Position numbers and translations under genes: made by a program
Assembly (NCBI GenBank): GCA_011390935.1
Contig: JAABRL010000006.1
Location: 2,840-54,947 of the forward strand
DNA: 52,108 nucleotides
Direction: 5' to 3'
DNA from: Gemmatimonas sp.
GTDB lineage: Bacteria > Gemmatimonadota > Gemmatimonadetes > Gemmatimonadales > Gemmatimonadaceae
Notes under the pieces: model-generated
Seen by the model: only the letters and a program-made list of their open reading frames with translations
Told to the model about the DNA's origin: nothing
Databases searched by the model: none
In this document: piece after piece, positions 8,674-17,409 of the stretch
Numbering within the stretch: the first letter of the stretch is position 1
Layout: every line of letters begins with the position of its first letter

Positions 8674-10446
8674 CTACAGGCCGTATCCCCGCGGCCAGCG
8701 CGTGCCGATCGTGGGCCAGCTGAACGGCAGCACGCCCGTGAACGGATGGTCACCGAAGAGCACGTCCGCGACACCCTGCCCTTCCGAACCAGGCAACCAC
8801 GCGGCCACGAATGCCGATGTGTGCTCGAGCTCCGTATCGACAATGAGCGGTCGTCCAGAGACGAGCACCGCGACCACCGGAATGCCCTGTGCACGAATGG
8901 CACGAATACAGGCGAGATCCTCCGGATGCAGGATGCGCAGCTCCAGCGTTTCGCCATACGGCGCCAGTGGTGCCGGCTGGCCAGCCGTGCGCGAACCGGG
9001 CTGCACCGTGCCCGGTGGACGAATGTCGCCCATCCCTTCGGCGTACGGGCGTTCGCCGATCACCACGATCGCCACGTCGTGCTCGGCACCATCAGCCGCG
9101 GATCCATCTTCACTCAACACCGCGTCGGGCGCGACCTCACGAATGCCTTCCCAGATCGAGGTGCCGCCAACGATCGACTGGTTGCCCGACGTGCCCTGCC
9201 AGGCCACCGTGAATCCACCGCACTGATGCCCGCGGTTGTCCGCATTCTTGCCGGCCACCAGAATCCGCGCCGAGCGCGACAGCGGCAGGATGTCGCCATC
9301 GTTCTGCAACAGCACCAGTGACTTGCGCACCGCCTCGCGCGCCACGGCACGGTGTTCCGGCGCGCCAAGACACGAATGCTGCGCCCACGGACGCGCTGCC
9401 GGTCGCGGGCGATCGAACAGTCCGTAGCGATGCTTCACCGAGAGAATGCGACGCACCGCGTCATCGATGCGCGACATGGGCACCACGCCGCTGCGTGCAT
9501 GCTGCAGCAGCACGTCGAGGTACTGCTCCCACTTCACCGACACCATGAACATGTCGATGCCCGCGTTCGCCGCCATCGCCAGCGCTTCGGCGGGATCATC
9601 CGACAGGTAGTCCACGCCGTCCCAATCGGAGATCACGAAGCCGTCAAACCCGAGGCGCTCCTTGAGGACCTCGGTGATCAGGTACCGGTTGCCGTGGCAC
9701 TTCACACCGTTCCAGCTGTTGAACGACGCCATCACCGTGAGCACACCGGCCTCGAGCGCGGGCAGATAGGGGGCCATGTGCACACGTTCGAGTTCCTCCT
9801 CCGAGATCACCGTGTTGCCCTGATCGCGTCCGTCGGTAGTCCCACCATCGCCAATCCAGTGTTTGGCACACGCGATCACGCTGTCGGTACCGAGGTCGCC
9901 CTGCAACCCTCGCACAAAGGGAGCGGCGTACGACGCCACGAGTGTCGTGTCCTCCGAGAAGCTCTCGTAGGTTCGCCCCCAGTACAGGTGGCGGGCAACG
10001 GCCAGCGTCGGCGCAAACGTCCAGTCCACACCGGTCGCGAGCACTTCGCGAGCCGTGATGCGCGCAATACGCTCGGCCAACTCGGGATCACGCGCCGCGC
10101 CGAGTCCGATGTTGTGCGGAAACACTGTCGCGCCGAGCACATTGCCATGTCCGTGCACCGCGTCCACACCGTACAGCAACGGGATCGGGACACGCCCCGG
10201 CTCGTCGCGCATTGACGCCATCCAGTAGGCGTCGTTCATGGCGATCCAATCGGCTGGCACGTTCGCCCCGGGCGCCGAACCGCCGCCGCTGAGCACCGAA
10301 CCGATGTGATGACGCGCAACCTCTTCGGGCGTGATGGCCATGCGCTCCGGTTGGAGCATCTGGCCGACCTTCTGCTCGAGCGTCATGCGGGACAACAGCT
10401 GGTCCACGAAGGCGGTCGTGGACGGTGCAGCGGGATCGAAAGACAT
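8674..10446 (-). CDS. GH3 beta-glucosidase / exo-beta-glucanase (cytoplasmic)
   Basis: This 590-residue protein is the third gene of the leftward operon. It has no signal peptide. The GH3 N-terminal barrel runs from LLSRMTLEQKVGQM (about 18-30) and includes GVDAVHGH, WTFAPTL, KHWIGDGGT and the nucleophile motif GFVISDWDG with D274. The C-terminal (alpha/beta)6 sandwich begins near residue 365 (LVLLQNDGDILPL) and includes GQQ-type substrate loops (HQCGGFTVAWQGTSGNQ) and VLVSGRPL. It ends at PRGYGL without a fibronectin domain. This architecture is that of barley ExoI-type enzymes (ExoP), which often accept beta-1,3-linked substrates. It probably releases glucose from imported laminari-oligosaccharides. 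The gap to the preceding GH3 stop is 27 bp. Confidence 0.92.
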   Translation of the reverse strand: MSFDPAAPSTTAFVDQLLSRMTLEQKVGQMLQPERMAITPEEVARHHIGSVLSGGGSAPGANVPADWIAMNDAYWMASMRDEPGRVPIPLLYGVDAVHGHGNVLGATVFPHNIGLGAARDPELAERIARITAREVLATGVDWTFAPTLAVARHLYWGRTYESFSEDTTLVASYAAPFVRGLQGDLGTDSVIACAKHWIGDGGTTDGRDQGNTVISEEELERVHMAPYLPALEAGVLTVMASFNSWNGVKCHGNRYLITEVLKERLGFDGFVISDWDGVDYLSDDPAEALAMAANAGIDMFMVSVKWEQYLDVLLQHARSGVVPMSRIDDAVRRILSVKHRYGLFDRPRPAARPWAQHSCLGAPEHRAVAREAVRKSLVLLQNDGDILPLSRSARILVAGKNADNRGHQCGGFTVAWQGTSGNQSIVGGTSIWEGIREVAPDAVLSEDGSAADGAEHDVAIVVIGERPYAEGMGDIRPPGTVQPGSRTAGQPAPLAPYGETLELRILHPEDLACIRAIRAQGIPVVAVLVSGRPLIVDTELEHTSAFVAAWLPGSEGQGVADVLFGDHPFTGVLPFSWPTIGTRWPRGYGL

Positions 10447-10473
10447 GGGGAGTGAAGTCGGTGATGACGCGCG

Positions 10474-12693
10474 TCAGCGCGTCGAGTCGTCCACGAGCAC
10501 GAACTCGGTGCGCAGCTCGGTTGCAGACGAGCCGCCAATCCAGGCATGAAATCGCCCTGGTTCGACAATAAGCCGATGCGCGCGACCAAAGAAGGCCAGA
10601 TCGCGCGGTGTGAGGGTGAACTCGACCTGTCGCCGCTCGCCGCGCGCCAGCGACACGCGCGTGAACGCCTTGAGTTCGCGCACCGGCCGCGTGATGTCCC
10701 CCACCAGATCGCGCACGTAGAGTTGCACGATTTCCGTGGTGTCGCGGGGCCCCACATTCACCACATCCACGCCGATGGTGAGACTGCCGTTCATGCGCAG
10801 CACCGCCGTACTCGTCCACAGATGTTCGTACTCCACATGTGAGTACGACAGGCCGTGCCCGAACGGATACAGCGGCGTGAACGCGGTATCGAGATGAAAC
10901 GACGTATTGCCCACCGACACCTGCGGCGCACGCGCCTCGATGTCGTCGATGAAGACGTACGATTCGTGCGTGACCGGCTTACCGGTGTTCCGGTGCGCGT
11001 AGTAAATGGGAATCTGCCCGGTGACCCGCGGGAACGTGACGGGCAGCTTGCCACTCGGTGCACGCTCGCCCAGGAGCAGGTCGGCAATCGCCGGGCCGCC
11101 CATCGTGCCCGGATGCCACACGCACAGCACCGCGTGCGCGTGCCTGACCGCGGACTCGAGTGCGAGTGGGCGGCCAGTCATGAGCACGAGGATCACCTTG
11201 GTGCCCGTCGCGGCCACCGCCTTCAGCAGCGCCTCCTGCGCGCCGGGAAGGGTGATGTCGGCGCGGCAGTGCGCCTCACCCGAGAGAATCGCTTCCTCGC
11301 CCAGCACGAGCACCGCCACGTCGGCACGCTCGGCCAACGCCACCGCCTCGGCGAAGTCGTCGTGGCCGCGGCTGCGCGTGGTGGCCACGCCCCGCGCGTA
11401 GGCCACGTCGGCCCGATCACCGATGCGCTCCCGTAGCGCGCGCAGCACGGTGCGGCTGTGCGACGCATCGCCGTCGAACACCCATGTGCCCAGCTGTTCG
11501 TAGGGATCGTCGGCGAGCGGGCCGATAACCGCAATGGTCCCAAGCTGATCCGCGTGCAGCGGCAACGCCCAATCGTCGTTCTTGAGCAGCACGGCACTCG
11601 CGACCGCCGCATCATACGCGGCCTGCAGGTGCGCGTCGTTGGCCGCCGGAAGGAAGGCGGCCGGATCGGTGTACGGCTCGTCAAAGAGGCCGAGTCGGAA
11701 CTTCACGCGCAGAACGTTGCGCACCGCCGTGTCGACCTGTTGCATGCTGATGCGTTTGTCGTGCACGAGCGACGCAAGATGATCGGCGTACGTGGTGCTG
11801 GCCATCTCCATGTCCACGCCCGCGTTGGCGGCCTGATACGCGGAGTCGCGATCGTCTTCGGTGAAGCCATGCACCGCAAGCTGGCGAATCGACTCCCAGT
11901 CGCTCACCACGAGCGCGTCGGATCGCCATTCGTCACGCAGCACATCGCGCAGCAGAAAGGTGTTGGCGGTGGCCGGCACACCATCCAGATCGGAGAACGA
12001 GGTCATCAGCGTGGCCACGCCCGCATCCACCGCGGCCTTGAAGGGCGGCAGGTACACGTTTCGCAGTTCGTTCTCGGGAATATTGGTGGAGTTGTAATCG
12101 CGGCCGCTCTCGCTCGCGCCGTAGCCCGCAAAGTGTTTCGCGCACGCCGCAATGCTGCCACGATCGGCGAGATCATCGCCCTGGAAGCCGCGCACCATCG
12201 CGGCGCCCAGCACACCAGCGAGGTACGGATCTTCGCCCAGCGACTCGGCCACGCGTCCCCACCGCGGATCGCGTGCAATGTCGATCATCGGCGCGAACGT
12301 CCAGTTCACGCCGTGCGCTGCTGCCTCGTCAGCGGCAATGCGCGCGCCCGTGCTCACGAGCGTGGGGTCCCAGCTCGACGCCTGACCGATCGGAATCGGG
12401 AAGACCGTCTTGAAGCCGTGAATGACGTCACGCCCCACCAGCAACGGAATGCCGAGTCGGCTCTCCTCGACCGCCAGTCGCTGCAACTCGTTCACGGTGG
12501 TGACATCCACCTCGTTAAGCACCGAGCCGATGCGGCCACCGCGCACTGCTTCGCGCAGGTGTGCAGGCACGTGACCGCCGGCCGCATTCACCTGCGACAT
12601 CTGGCCGATCTTCTCCTCCAGCGTCATCCGCTCGAGCAGCGCGTTGACCTGCTGCTCGATGGATGCGGCGCGGAGCGACGCGGCGCGTGTCAC
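10474..12693 (-). CDS. GH3 beta-glucosidase, BglX-like with C-terminal Fn3-like domain
   Basis: I place the start at GTG 12693, which overlaps the upstream gene's stop as GTGA (739 residues). The longer frame to 12834 would run 140 bp into the barrel-coding end of that gene and adds no family sequence. The N-terminal barrel (LLERMTLEEKIGQM near residue 19) holds GRDVIHG, WTFAPMIDIARDPRWGR, KHFAGYG and the nucleophile motif LVVSDWES with D265. The middle sandwich contains ASAVLLKNDDWALPL and LVLMTGRPLALE. The last roughly 120 residues form the fibronectin III-like domain found in BglX relatives (FGHGLSYS, then VDVVNVGPRDTTEIVQLYV). Unlike E. coli BglX, it has no export signal, so it is predicted to be cytoplasmic. 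It is co-transcribed with the GH-barrel gene and the second GH3 gene. Confidence 0.92.
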   Translation of the reverse strand: MTRAASLRAASIEQQVNALLERMTLEEKIGQMSQVNAAGGHVPAHLREAVRGGRIGSVLNEVDVTTVNELQRLAVEESRLGIPLLVGRDVIHGFKTVFPIPIGQASSWDPTLVSTGARIAADEAAAHGVNWTFAPMIDIARDPRWGRVAESLGEDPYLAGVLGAAMVRGFQGDDLADRGSIAACAKHFAGYGASESGRDYNSTNIPENELRNVYLPPFKAAVDAGVATLMTSFSDLDGVPATANTFLLRDVLRDEWRSDALVVSDWESIRQLAVHGFTEDDRDSAYQAANAGVDMEMASTTYADHLASLVHDKRISMQQVDTAVRNVLRVKFRLGLFDEPYTDPAAFLPAANDAHLQAAYDAAVASAVLLKNDDWALPLHADQLGTIAVIGPLADDPYEQLGTWVFDGDASHSRTVLRALRERIGDRADVAYARGVATTRSRGHDDFAEAVALAERADVAVLVLGEEAILSGEAHCRADITLPGAQEALLKAVAATGTKVILVLMTGRPLALESAVRHAHAVLCVWHPGTMGGPAIADLLLGERAPSGKLPVTFPRVTGQIPIYYAHRNTGKPVTHESYVFIDDIEARAPQVSVGNTSFHLDTAFTPLYPFGHGLSYSHVEYEHLWTSTAVLRMNGSLTIGVDVVNVGPRDTTEIVQLYVRDLVGDITRPVRELKAFTRVSLARGERRQVEFTLTPRDLAFFGRAHRLIVEPGRFHAWIGGSSATELRTEFVLVDDSTR

Positions 12694-15600
12694 CACCCAA
12701 CCGTGAGATAGGTCCGCACTTCCCACTCCGAGCCACGCGCGCCCGGCGCCGTCGGATCGCACGTCAGCGTGCCCGCGAAATCTGCCGTCTCGGCCGGGCA
12801 GTAGCGCGGCGAGAAACGGTCGAGCGAACGCCACGTGCCGCGCACACCGAATCGCGTGGCGGGCATATCGGTCCAGTTGGGAATGCCCAGCACGTACGAC
12901 ACGTCGGCCATGTACTGCTCGGGGAACGTGAGATTGAAGTCACGATGATAGTCGAACGGTCCCCAGTCATTGAACTTGGCGTGGGCGGCAACCTTGATCT
13001 GGCCACGCACGAGGCGCAGGTCCCCACCGTAGCGCCGCAGCAGACGGTCGCTGTCGCCGTTCGCCTGCGCAGTGCCACCGAACAGGTTCGCGATGAGCCG
13101 CACATCGGGGCTCAGGCGGGTGACCACACGGCTGCGCACTTCCCACAGATCCTGCGCGGGAGCAGCACCGGGGAAGGCAAAGAACGTGCGACCGTCGGCG
13201 AGAATACCGATCGCGGCGTCCTGCGTGGTGGGGAGGTGACGATAGGTAAACGCGAGGGTACCGGCGAAGCGCGCATCTTCGCGCGTGTCGTTGTCCCACA
13301 GGTGCATGTACGTGGCCGGCGTCGGGTCGAACGTGAGCAGCAGTTCGCCGGCCACGGTTTCGCGGTTCCAGCGTACCGAGAAGGGATCGTCGAGAATGTT
13401 GCGTGGACGACCAGGCGCCGGCACATCACTGGGCACCGGACCCACGATCGGCTTCTGCCACAGAAAATTCGGGGCGATCTGCCAGCTACCCATGCTGTAT
13501 GTGAGACCGCTCAACGCGTTCCATTGATTGCCCATGCCGCTGTCCTTGAGCCCCCAGCCGGTGAACGTCATCGTGGACGTCTGGCCGCCGTCGGCCACGA
13601 GCCCCATGGCGGCACCCTGAGCGTACCAGTTCCAGCGGCCACTCGACACGGTGACCTTGGCCTTCGCGCCGAAGGCATCGCTGTCCTTCACGCGATCCTG
13701 CAGCACGCGATAGTTGCCGGGCTCACCATCGGCGATCTGGAAGGGACGACCCACGCGCGTATTGCCACCCCAGATGCCGCCGAGCTCCACACCAGCCGGC
13801 CCAACGGTTGTGGCGATGTGCATGGACGTGGCGCGCACCTGCGGCTGCGGAATCGCGAACGAGCTGGCCGTCGCGCCGCGCTGCGCCAGATCTTCCTGAT
13901 ACACGCCGGTTACCATGAAGCGACCCACCTGCTTGCGGTACTTGGCCAGCACCGATGGATTGGCACCCCACCAGAGCTCGGGGCCGAAGGCCAGCTTGAG
14001 CCCGTCGAGCGAGCGCTTGCCGGTAAACTCCACGCCGAGCGGTGCTTCGCCGCCATAGATGTCGATGTTGGCGCCGTAGTTCGCTTCGCGATACATGCCG
14101 AAGAAGTCGCCCTCGTAGCCCCAGTGGTAGTGCCCGGTGCGATAGAAGCCGTCGAGGCGGAAGTCGCGCTCGTCCCACCGTACGCTCGCACGATACACCC
14201 GCAGGCGCTCGAGCCCTTCGGTCGTCACCGCGGGTCCACCGTCCGTGAGCAGCGTGCGACTGCGCGCCCGATTCTCGTAGAACAGCTCATTGATCGGATT
14301 GTCCGGGATGTTGCCGGTCACGTTGAGCGACAGCATCGCGGTGACGTTGGACGCCGGGCGTGCTTCAACGTCCACGAAGTACGACTCGAGGTGATCGAAG
14401 CCGCGGAACGCCGGCCGCGCCGTCGGGCTTGGCGTGGTTCCCTCCGCGGGCGTACTGATCACGCTCCCACCGGTGTTGAAGCTCGACAGCTCGAGGCGCA
14501 TGCCGGCGATGCGATAGCGCTGACCGATATCTGCGCCGCGTGCGGCACGGTCGCCGTTGGCGAGCAGCTCCATCGCCGCTGGGACAATCGCGTCGAAGTG
14601 CGCTCGAATGGCGGTGGTGTCGGTACCCGCGCCATACGGATCGAGGGTGTACGCGCGTTGCAGGGCATAGTACGCGGCACGCGGATACAACTGAAAGTGA
14701 CCCGTCGCGTCGGTGGGGCCCTTGGCCATGATGCCCCACCACTCCTCGTTCATGTTGTTGTCGCCGGGCATGAAGTCTTCCTGGTAGGCTTCATTCGACC
14801 AGCCCGCGTCGGTGTCCTGCACGTCGAGGTTGGTTTCCTGACCCACCTTCCACCAGCCGTCGGACCACTGAAACGTCATGCCGCCAATGGAGTTGCCGAC
14901 ACCACCCTTGCCGGCCGACTGCGCGTAGATCTCCTGCCACTGACTGAGCAGATAGCGCGTCTGCATCAGCTGATCTTCACGCCGTTCCTTCGCGTTGTAG
15001 GCATCGGCGCCGAACTCGGTGAACATCACCGGCACGCCAAGCTTGTCACGCACCTCGGCGAACAGGTTGCCGAAGGACATGCCCCGGTAGACGTTCGTGC
15101 CGAAGACATCCAGCCCCTCGGTCTCCTCGGCGATGATGTCGATGTACTGCAGGTCACCGTTGGCCATGGCCACGGGTCGCGACGGATCCCGCGTCTTGAT
15201 CTCGCGAATGATCTCGCCGAAGAGCGAATACAGGTAGCGCGCCTTCGCGGCATTGCGCTCGCCCACCGGCAGATTTTCCGTCTCGGCCGACTTCCACTCG
15301 AGGCCGTAGTTGTTCTCGTTGCCCAGCAGGTACATGAGCAGACCCGGCGTCCCTCGGAACTCGTCCACCATGGCCGTCACTTCGCGCGTCAGCTGCGCGC
15401 GCACCCGCGGGTCGGAATAATCGGTGTTGGGCTGAAAGCCACCGCCTACGGTGACGCCATACCGTCCCACGGCATGGTTCAGCACCGTGTAGATGCCGTA
15501 GGTCTCGTAGATGTAGCGTACCCATCGCGGCGGCACGCCCACGTACTGCCGGATCGTGTTCACGCCCATGCTCTTCAGCAGCGCCATCTCGCGATCGAGC

Positions 15601-15884
15601 GCCGTGCGAATGAACGCATCCGACTGGCCCCAGAAGTTGTACGCGTAGTTCTGGCCGATCGGGAAGTAGTCCCAGTTCATGCCCAGCACCATGAAGTCGG
15701 CACCGTCCACCTGCAGACGTGACCCCGACGGGTCGGCCACGACGCGCACCGATTGTTGGGCCTCTGTGACGGCGGGCGCGCTGACCAGCAGCGCGGCCAG
15801 CAGCGCCACGAACCGGCGCGCGCTGGCGGGAGCGAACGGGCGCCACCCCAGCACCTGGGGCTGGAGCGTTCGGGTCAGACACAT
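12690..15884 (-). CDS. Surface glycosidase: clan GH-A catalytic domain fused to an outer-membrane beta-barrel
   Basis: The start is ATG 15884 (GAGGT at -12 to -8); it gives 1064 residues and a signal peptide ending AVTEAQ at about 43. The frame back to 15974 would include the operator and is rejected. Residues about 48-420 are a TIM-barrel glycosidase: GMNWDYFPIG, a LLKSMGVNTIRQY strand, acid/base candidate E190 in YLLGNENNYG, and nucleophile candidate E290 in VPVMFTEFGADAY, exactly 100 residues apart as usual in clan GH-A. The domain resembles GH2 C-terminal and GH72-type folds; the family is uncertain. From about 455 to the end the protein shows many amphipathic strands rich in Trp/Tyr/Phe with polar loops, closing with EVRTYLTVGW, an outer-membrane-type C-terminal strand with a terminal aromatic residue. 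It is predicted to hold the enzyme at the cell surface on its own barrel. It is first in an operon with two GH3 enzymes. Confidence 0.8.
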   Translation of the reverse strand: MCLTRTLQPQVLGWRPFAPASARRFVALLAALLVSAPAVTEAQQSVRVVADPSGSRLQVDGADFMVLGMNWDYFPIGQNYAYNFWGQSDAFIRTALDREMALLKSMGVNTIRQYVGVPPRWVRYIYETYGIYTVLNHAVGRYGVTVGGGFQPNTDYSDPRVRAQLTREVTAMVDEFRGTPGLLMYLLGNENNYGLEWKSAETENLPVGERNAAKARYLYSLFGEIIREIKTRDPSRPVAMANGDLQYIDIIAEETEGLDVFGTNVYRGMSFGNLFAEVRDKLGVPVMFTEFGADAYNAKERREDQLMQTRYLLSQWQEIYAQSAGKGGVGNSIGGMTFQWSDGWWKVGQETNLDVQDTDAGWSNEAYQEDFMPGDNNMNEEWWGIMAKGPTDATGHFQLYPRAAYYALQRAYTLDPYGAGTDTTAIRAHFDAIVPAAMELLANGDRAARGADIGQRYRIAGMRLELSSFNTGGSVISTPAEGTTPSPTARPAFRGFDHLESYFVDVEARPASNVTAMLSLNVTGNIPDNPINELFYENRARSRTLLTDGGPAVTTEGLERLRVYRASVRWDERDFRLDGFYRTGHYHWGYEGDFFGMYREANYGANIDIYGGEAPLGVEFTGKRSLDGLKLAFGPELWWGANPSVLAKYRKQVGRFMVTGVYQEDLAQRGATASSFAIPQPQVRATSMHIATTVGPAGVELGGIWGGNTRVGRPFQIADGEPGNYRVLQDRVKDSDAFGAKAKVTVSSGRWNWYAQGAAMGLVADGGQTSTMTFTGWGLKDSGMGNQWNALSGLTYSMGSWQIAPNFLWQKPIVGPVPSDVPAPGRPRNILDDPFSVRWNRETVAGELLLTFDPTPATYMHLWDNDTREDARFAGTLAFTYRHLPTTQDAAIGILADGRTFFAFPGAAPAQDLWEVRSRVVTRLSPDVRLIANLFGGTAQANGDSDRLLRRYGGDLRLVRGQIKVAAHAKFNDWGPFDYHRDFNLTFPEQYMADVSYVLGIPNWTDMPATRFGVRGTWRSLDRFSPRYCPAETADFAGTLTCDPTAPGARGSEWEVRTYLTVGW

Positions 15885-15945
15885 GCGGACCTCGTCCTGG
15901 GCGGGAGCAGACGGGTGGGAAGGACCGAAACTCGGCCCCATCGAA

Positions 15946-15968
15946 CTTTGTTCGGACGGCAAACAAAG
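15946..15968 (-). promoter_or_regulatory. Operator palindrome, site 2 (probable ROK repressor site)
   Basis: On the plus strand the half-sites are CTTTGTTCGG (15946-15955) and GCAAACAAAG (15959-15968) with a 3-bp centre. The element differs from the 2708-2730 site only in those three central bases. It lies 61 bp before the start of the GH-barrel gene and overlaps the -10 region of its promoter, so one regulator should switch the leftward hydrolase operon together with the rightward lipoprotein-ROK-GH16-symporter operon. Confidence 0.75.
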
Positions 15969-15993
15969 TCGCACCGATCTTCCCGGGTGTCAA
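15965..15993 (-). promoter_or_regulatory. Promoter of the leftward GH-barrel/GH3/GH3 operon
   Basis: Read on the minus strand, a perfect TTGACA (complement of 15988-15993) is followed by a 17-bp spacer and GACTTT (complement of 15965-15970), a poor -10 box. The geometry, TTGACA then the CTTTGTT palindrome arm about 19-21 bp later, matches the promoter at 2681. This supports the call despite the weak -10. Confidence 0.6.
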
Positions 15994-16040
15994 GCGTCGC
16001 GCATTGCCCTGTGCTCGTTTGGGCCGTTGATTCTGCCCGC

Positions 16041-16868
16041 ATGGAGCCACTCGTGCGCTACTTCGAGACCATCCCCTCCTCCCATCGGGCGCTGATCCTC
16101 GCCGGTGGCATCGCCTGTTTCTGGCTCTGGGAGAGCGCCGCCCCGCTCGTGCGGTTCCGCTATGACAAGTGGGCGCACGCCCTGCGCAACCTCTTCTTCA
16201 CTGCGACCACGATCGTGGTGAACTTCGCGCTGGCGTTTGTGCTGCTGCGCACGGCCGACTGGGTCGTGTCGGCCGAGGTCGGCCTGCTCTTCCTCCTGCC
16301 GTCGCTGCCGCTGGTGCTGCAGATGCTGGTCGGCCTCTTGATGCTCGATCTGGTCGGGGCGTGGCTTCCGCACTTCGTGGAGCATCACGTCCCGCCGCTC
16401 TGGCGCCTGCACCTGGTGCACCACAGCGACACCGAGGTGGACACGACGTCCGCCAACCGACACCACCCGGGCGAGAGCGTCGTGCGCTTCGCCTTCACTA
16501 CACTCGCCGTGGTGGTTGCCGGTGCGCCGATGTGGATGGTGTTCCTGTACCAGTCGCTCAGCGTGGTGCTCAGCCAGTTCAATCACGCCAACATCGCGCT
16601 GCCGGTGGGCCTCGACCGGGCGCTGAGCTGGGTGATCGTGTCGCCCGACATGCACAAGGTGCACCACCACTACGTGCTGCCGTACACCGATTCCAACTAC
16701 GGCAACGTGTTCTCCGTGTGGGACCGACTGTTCGGGACGTTCCGCACCATGGATCGCACCCAGATCGTGTACGGGGTGGACACGCACATGGAGCCGGCCG
16801 AGCACGGCAGCGTGCGGGCACTGCTCACCATGCCGCTTCGCCCGGGGACGAAGGGGCACAGCGCCTGA
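16041..16868 (+). CDS. Fatty acid hydroxylase / sterol desaturase superfamily membrane protein
   Basis: This 275-residue integral membrane protein has about four hydrophobic segments in its first 130 residues. The three histidine clusters of the di-iron hydroxylase superfamily follow: HFVEHH, HLVHHSD (with NRHHPGE after it) and HKVHHHYVLPYTDSNYGN. This is the fatty acid hydroxylase (PF04116) pattern, enzymes that insert oxygen into or desaturate lipid chains or carotenoids. The start ATG 16041 is the first that gives a membrane protein with no long soluble leader. It is divergent from the GH-barrel gene across 156 bp and ends 2 bp before the convergent peroxidase gene. Nothing links it to glucan use. 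The lipid substrate is not determined. Confidence 0.88.
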   Translation: MEPLVRYFETIPSSHRALILAGGIACFWLWESAAPLVRFRYDKWAHALRNLFFTATTIVVNFALAFVLLRTADWVVSAEVGLLFLLPSLPLVLQMLVGLLMLDLVGAWLPHFVEHHVPPLWRLHLVHHSDTEVDTTSANRHHPGESVVRFAFTTLAVVVAGAPMWMVFLYQSLSVVLSQFNHANIALPVGLDRALSWVIVSPDMHKVHHHYVLPYTDSNYGNVFSVWDRLFGTFRTMDRTQIVYGVDTHMEPAEHGSVRALLTMPLRPGTKGHSA

Positions 16869-16870
16869 GG

Positions 16871-17371
16871 TCAGCCCGGCGCGGTTTCCAGCGCGCGCTC
16901 GATGGCGGGAACCAGCGACTCCGGCGCGTCCGTGGGGGCGAACCGCTGAAGCACGCGGCCATCACGCCCCACGAGGAACTTCGTGAAGTTCCACTTGATC
17001 GCCTCACTGCCGAGCAGGCCGGGCTTCTCCGAGCGCATCCACTGCCACAGTGGGTGCGCGTCGTCCCCGTTCACCTCCACTTTGGCAAAGAGCGGGAACG
17101 TCACGTCGTAGCGCGTTTCGCAGAACGTCGCGATCTCCGCCTCCGTGCCGGGCTCCTGATGGCCGAACTGGTCACAGGGGAAGCCCAGCACCACCAGTCC
17201 TCGATCGCGGTACGTCCGCCACAGCTGCTCGAGGCCCGTGTACTGTGGGGTGAGGCCGCACTGGCTGGCCACGTTCACGATGAGCAGCACCTGCCCCGCG
17301 TGGTCGCGAAGCGCGGTTGGCGTGCCGGTAATCGAGTCAGCAGAGAAATCGAAGGCCGTAGTATCGGACAT
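16871..17371 (-). CDS. Glutathione peroxidase-family, probable thioredoxin-dependent 2-Cys peroxidase
   Basis: This 166-residue protein shows all family landmarks: NVASQCGLTPQY with peroxidatic Cys38, GFPCDQFG with Cys66 and Gln68, and KWNFTKFLV with Trp127-Asn128 completing the catalytic site. Cys84 (ATFCETRYDV) sits in the loop where thioredoxin-dependent members carry the resolving cysteine, so it is predicted to be a 2-Cys enzyme reduced by thioredoxin rather than glutathione. A thioredoxin-like gene lies 38 bp upstream on the same strand, which fits. Role: reduction of hydrogen or lipid peroxides, in the cytoplasm (no signal peptide). Confidence 0.93.
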   Translation of the reverse strand: MSDTTAFDFSADSITGTPTALRDHAGQVLLIVNVASQCGLTPQYTGLEQLWRTYRDRGLVVLGFPCDQFGHQEPGTEAEIATFCETRYDVTFPLFAKVEVNGDDAHPLWQWMRSEKPGLLGSEAIKWNFTKFLVGRDGRVLQRFAPTDAPESLVPAIERALETAPG

Positions 17372-17409
17372 GCGGTGGAATCAGGAGGGATCGATGAATG
17401 CTCGCGCGA

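Noticed and set aside
12663..15722. Rightward open frame of 1019 codons across the GH-barrel gene
   Set aside because: It is antisense to a gene with signal peptide, catalytic motifs and barrel strands, and its translation is a low-information Arg/His/Val-rich sequence typical of shadows in high-GC DNA.
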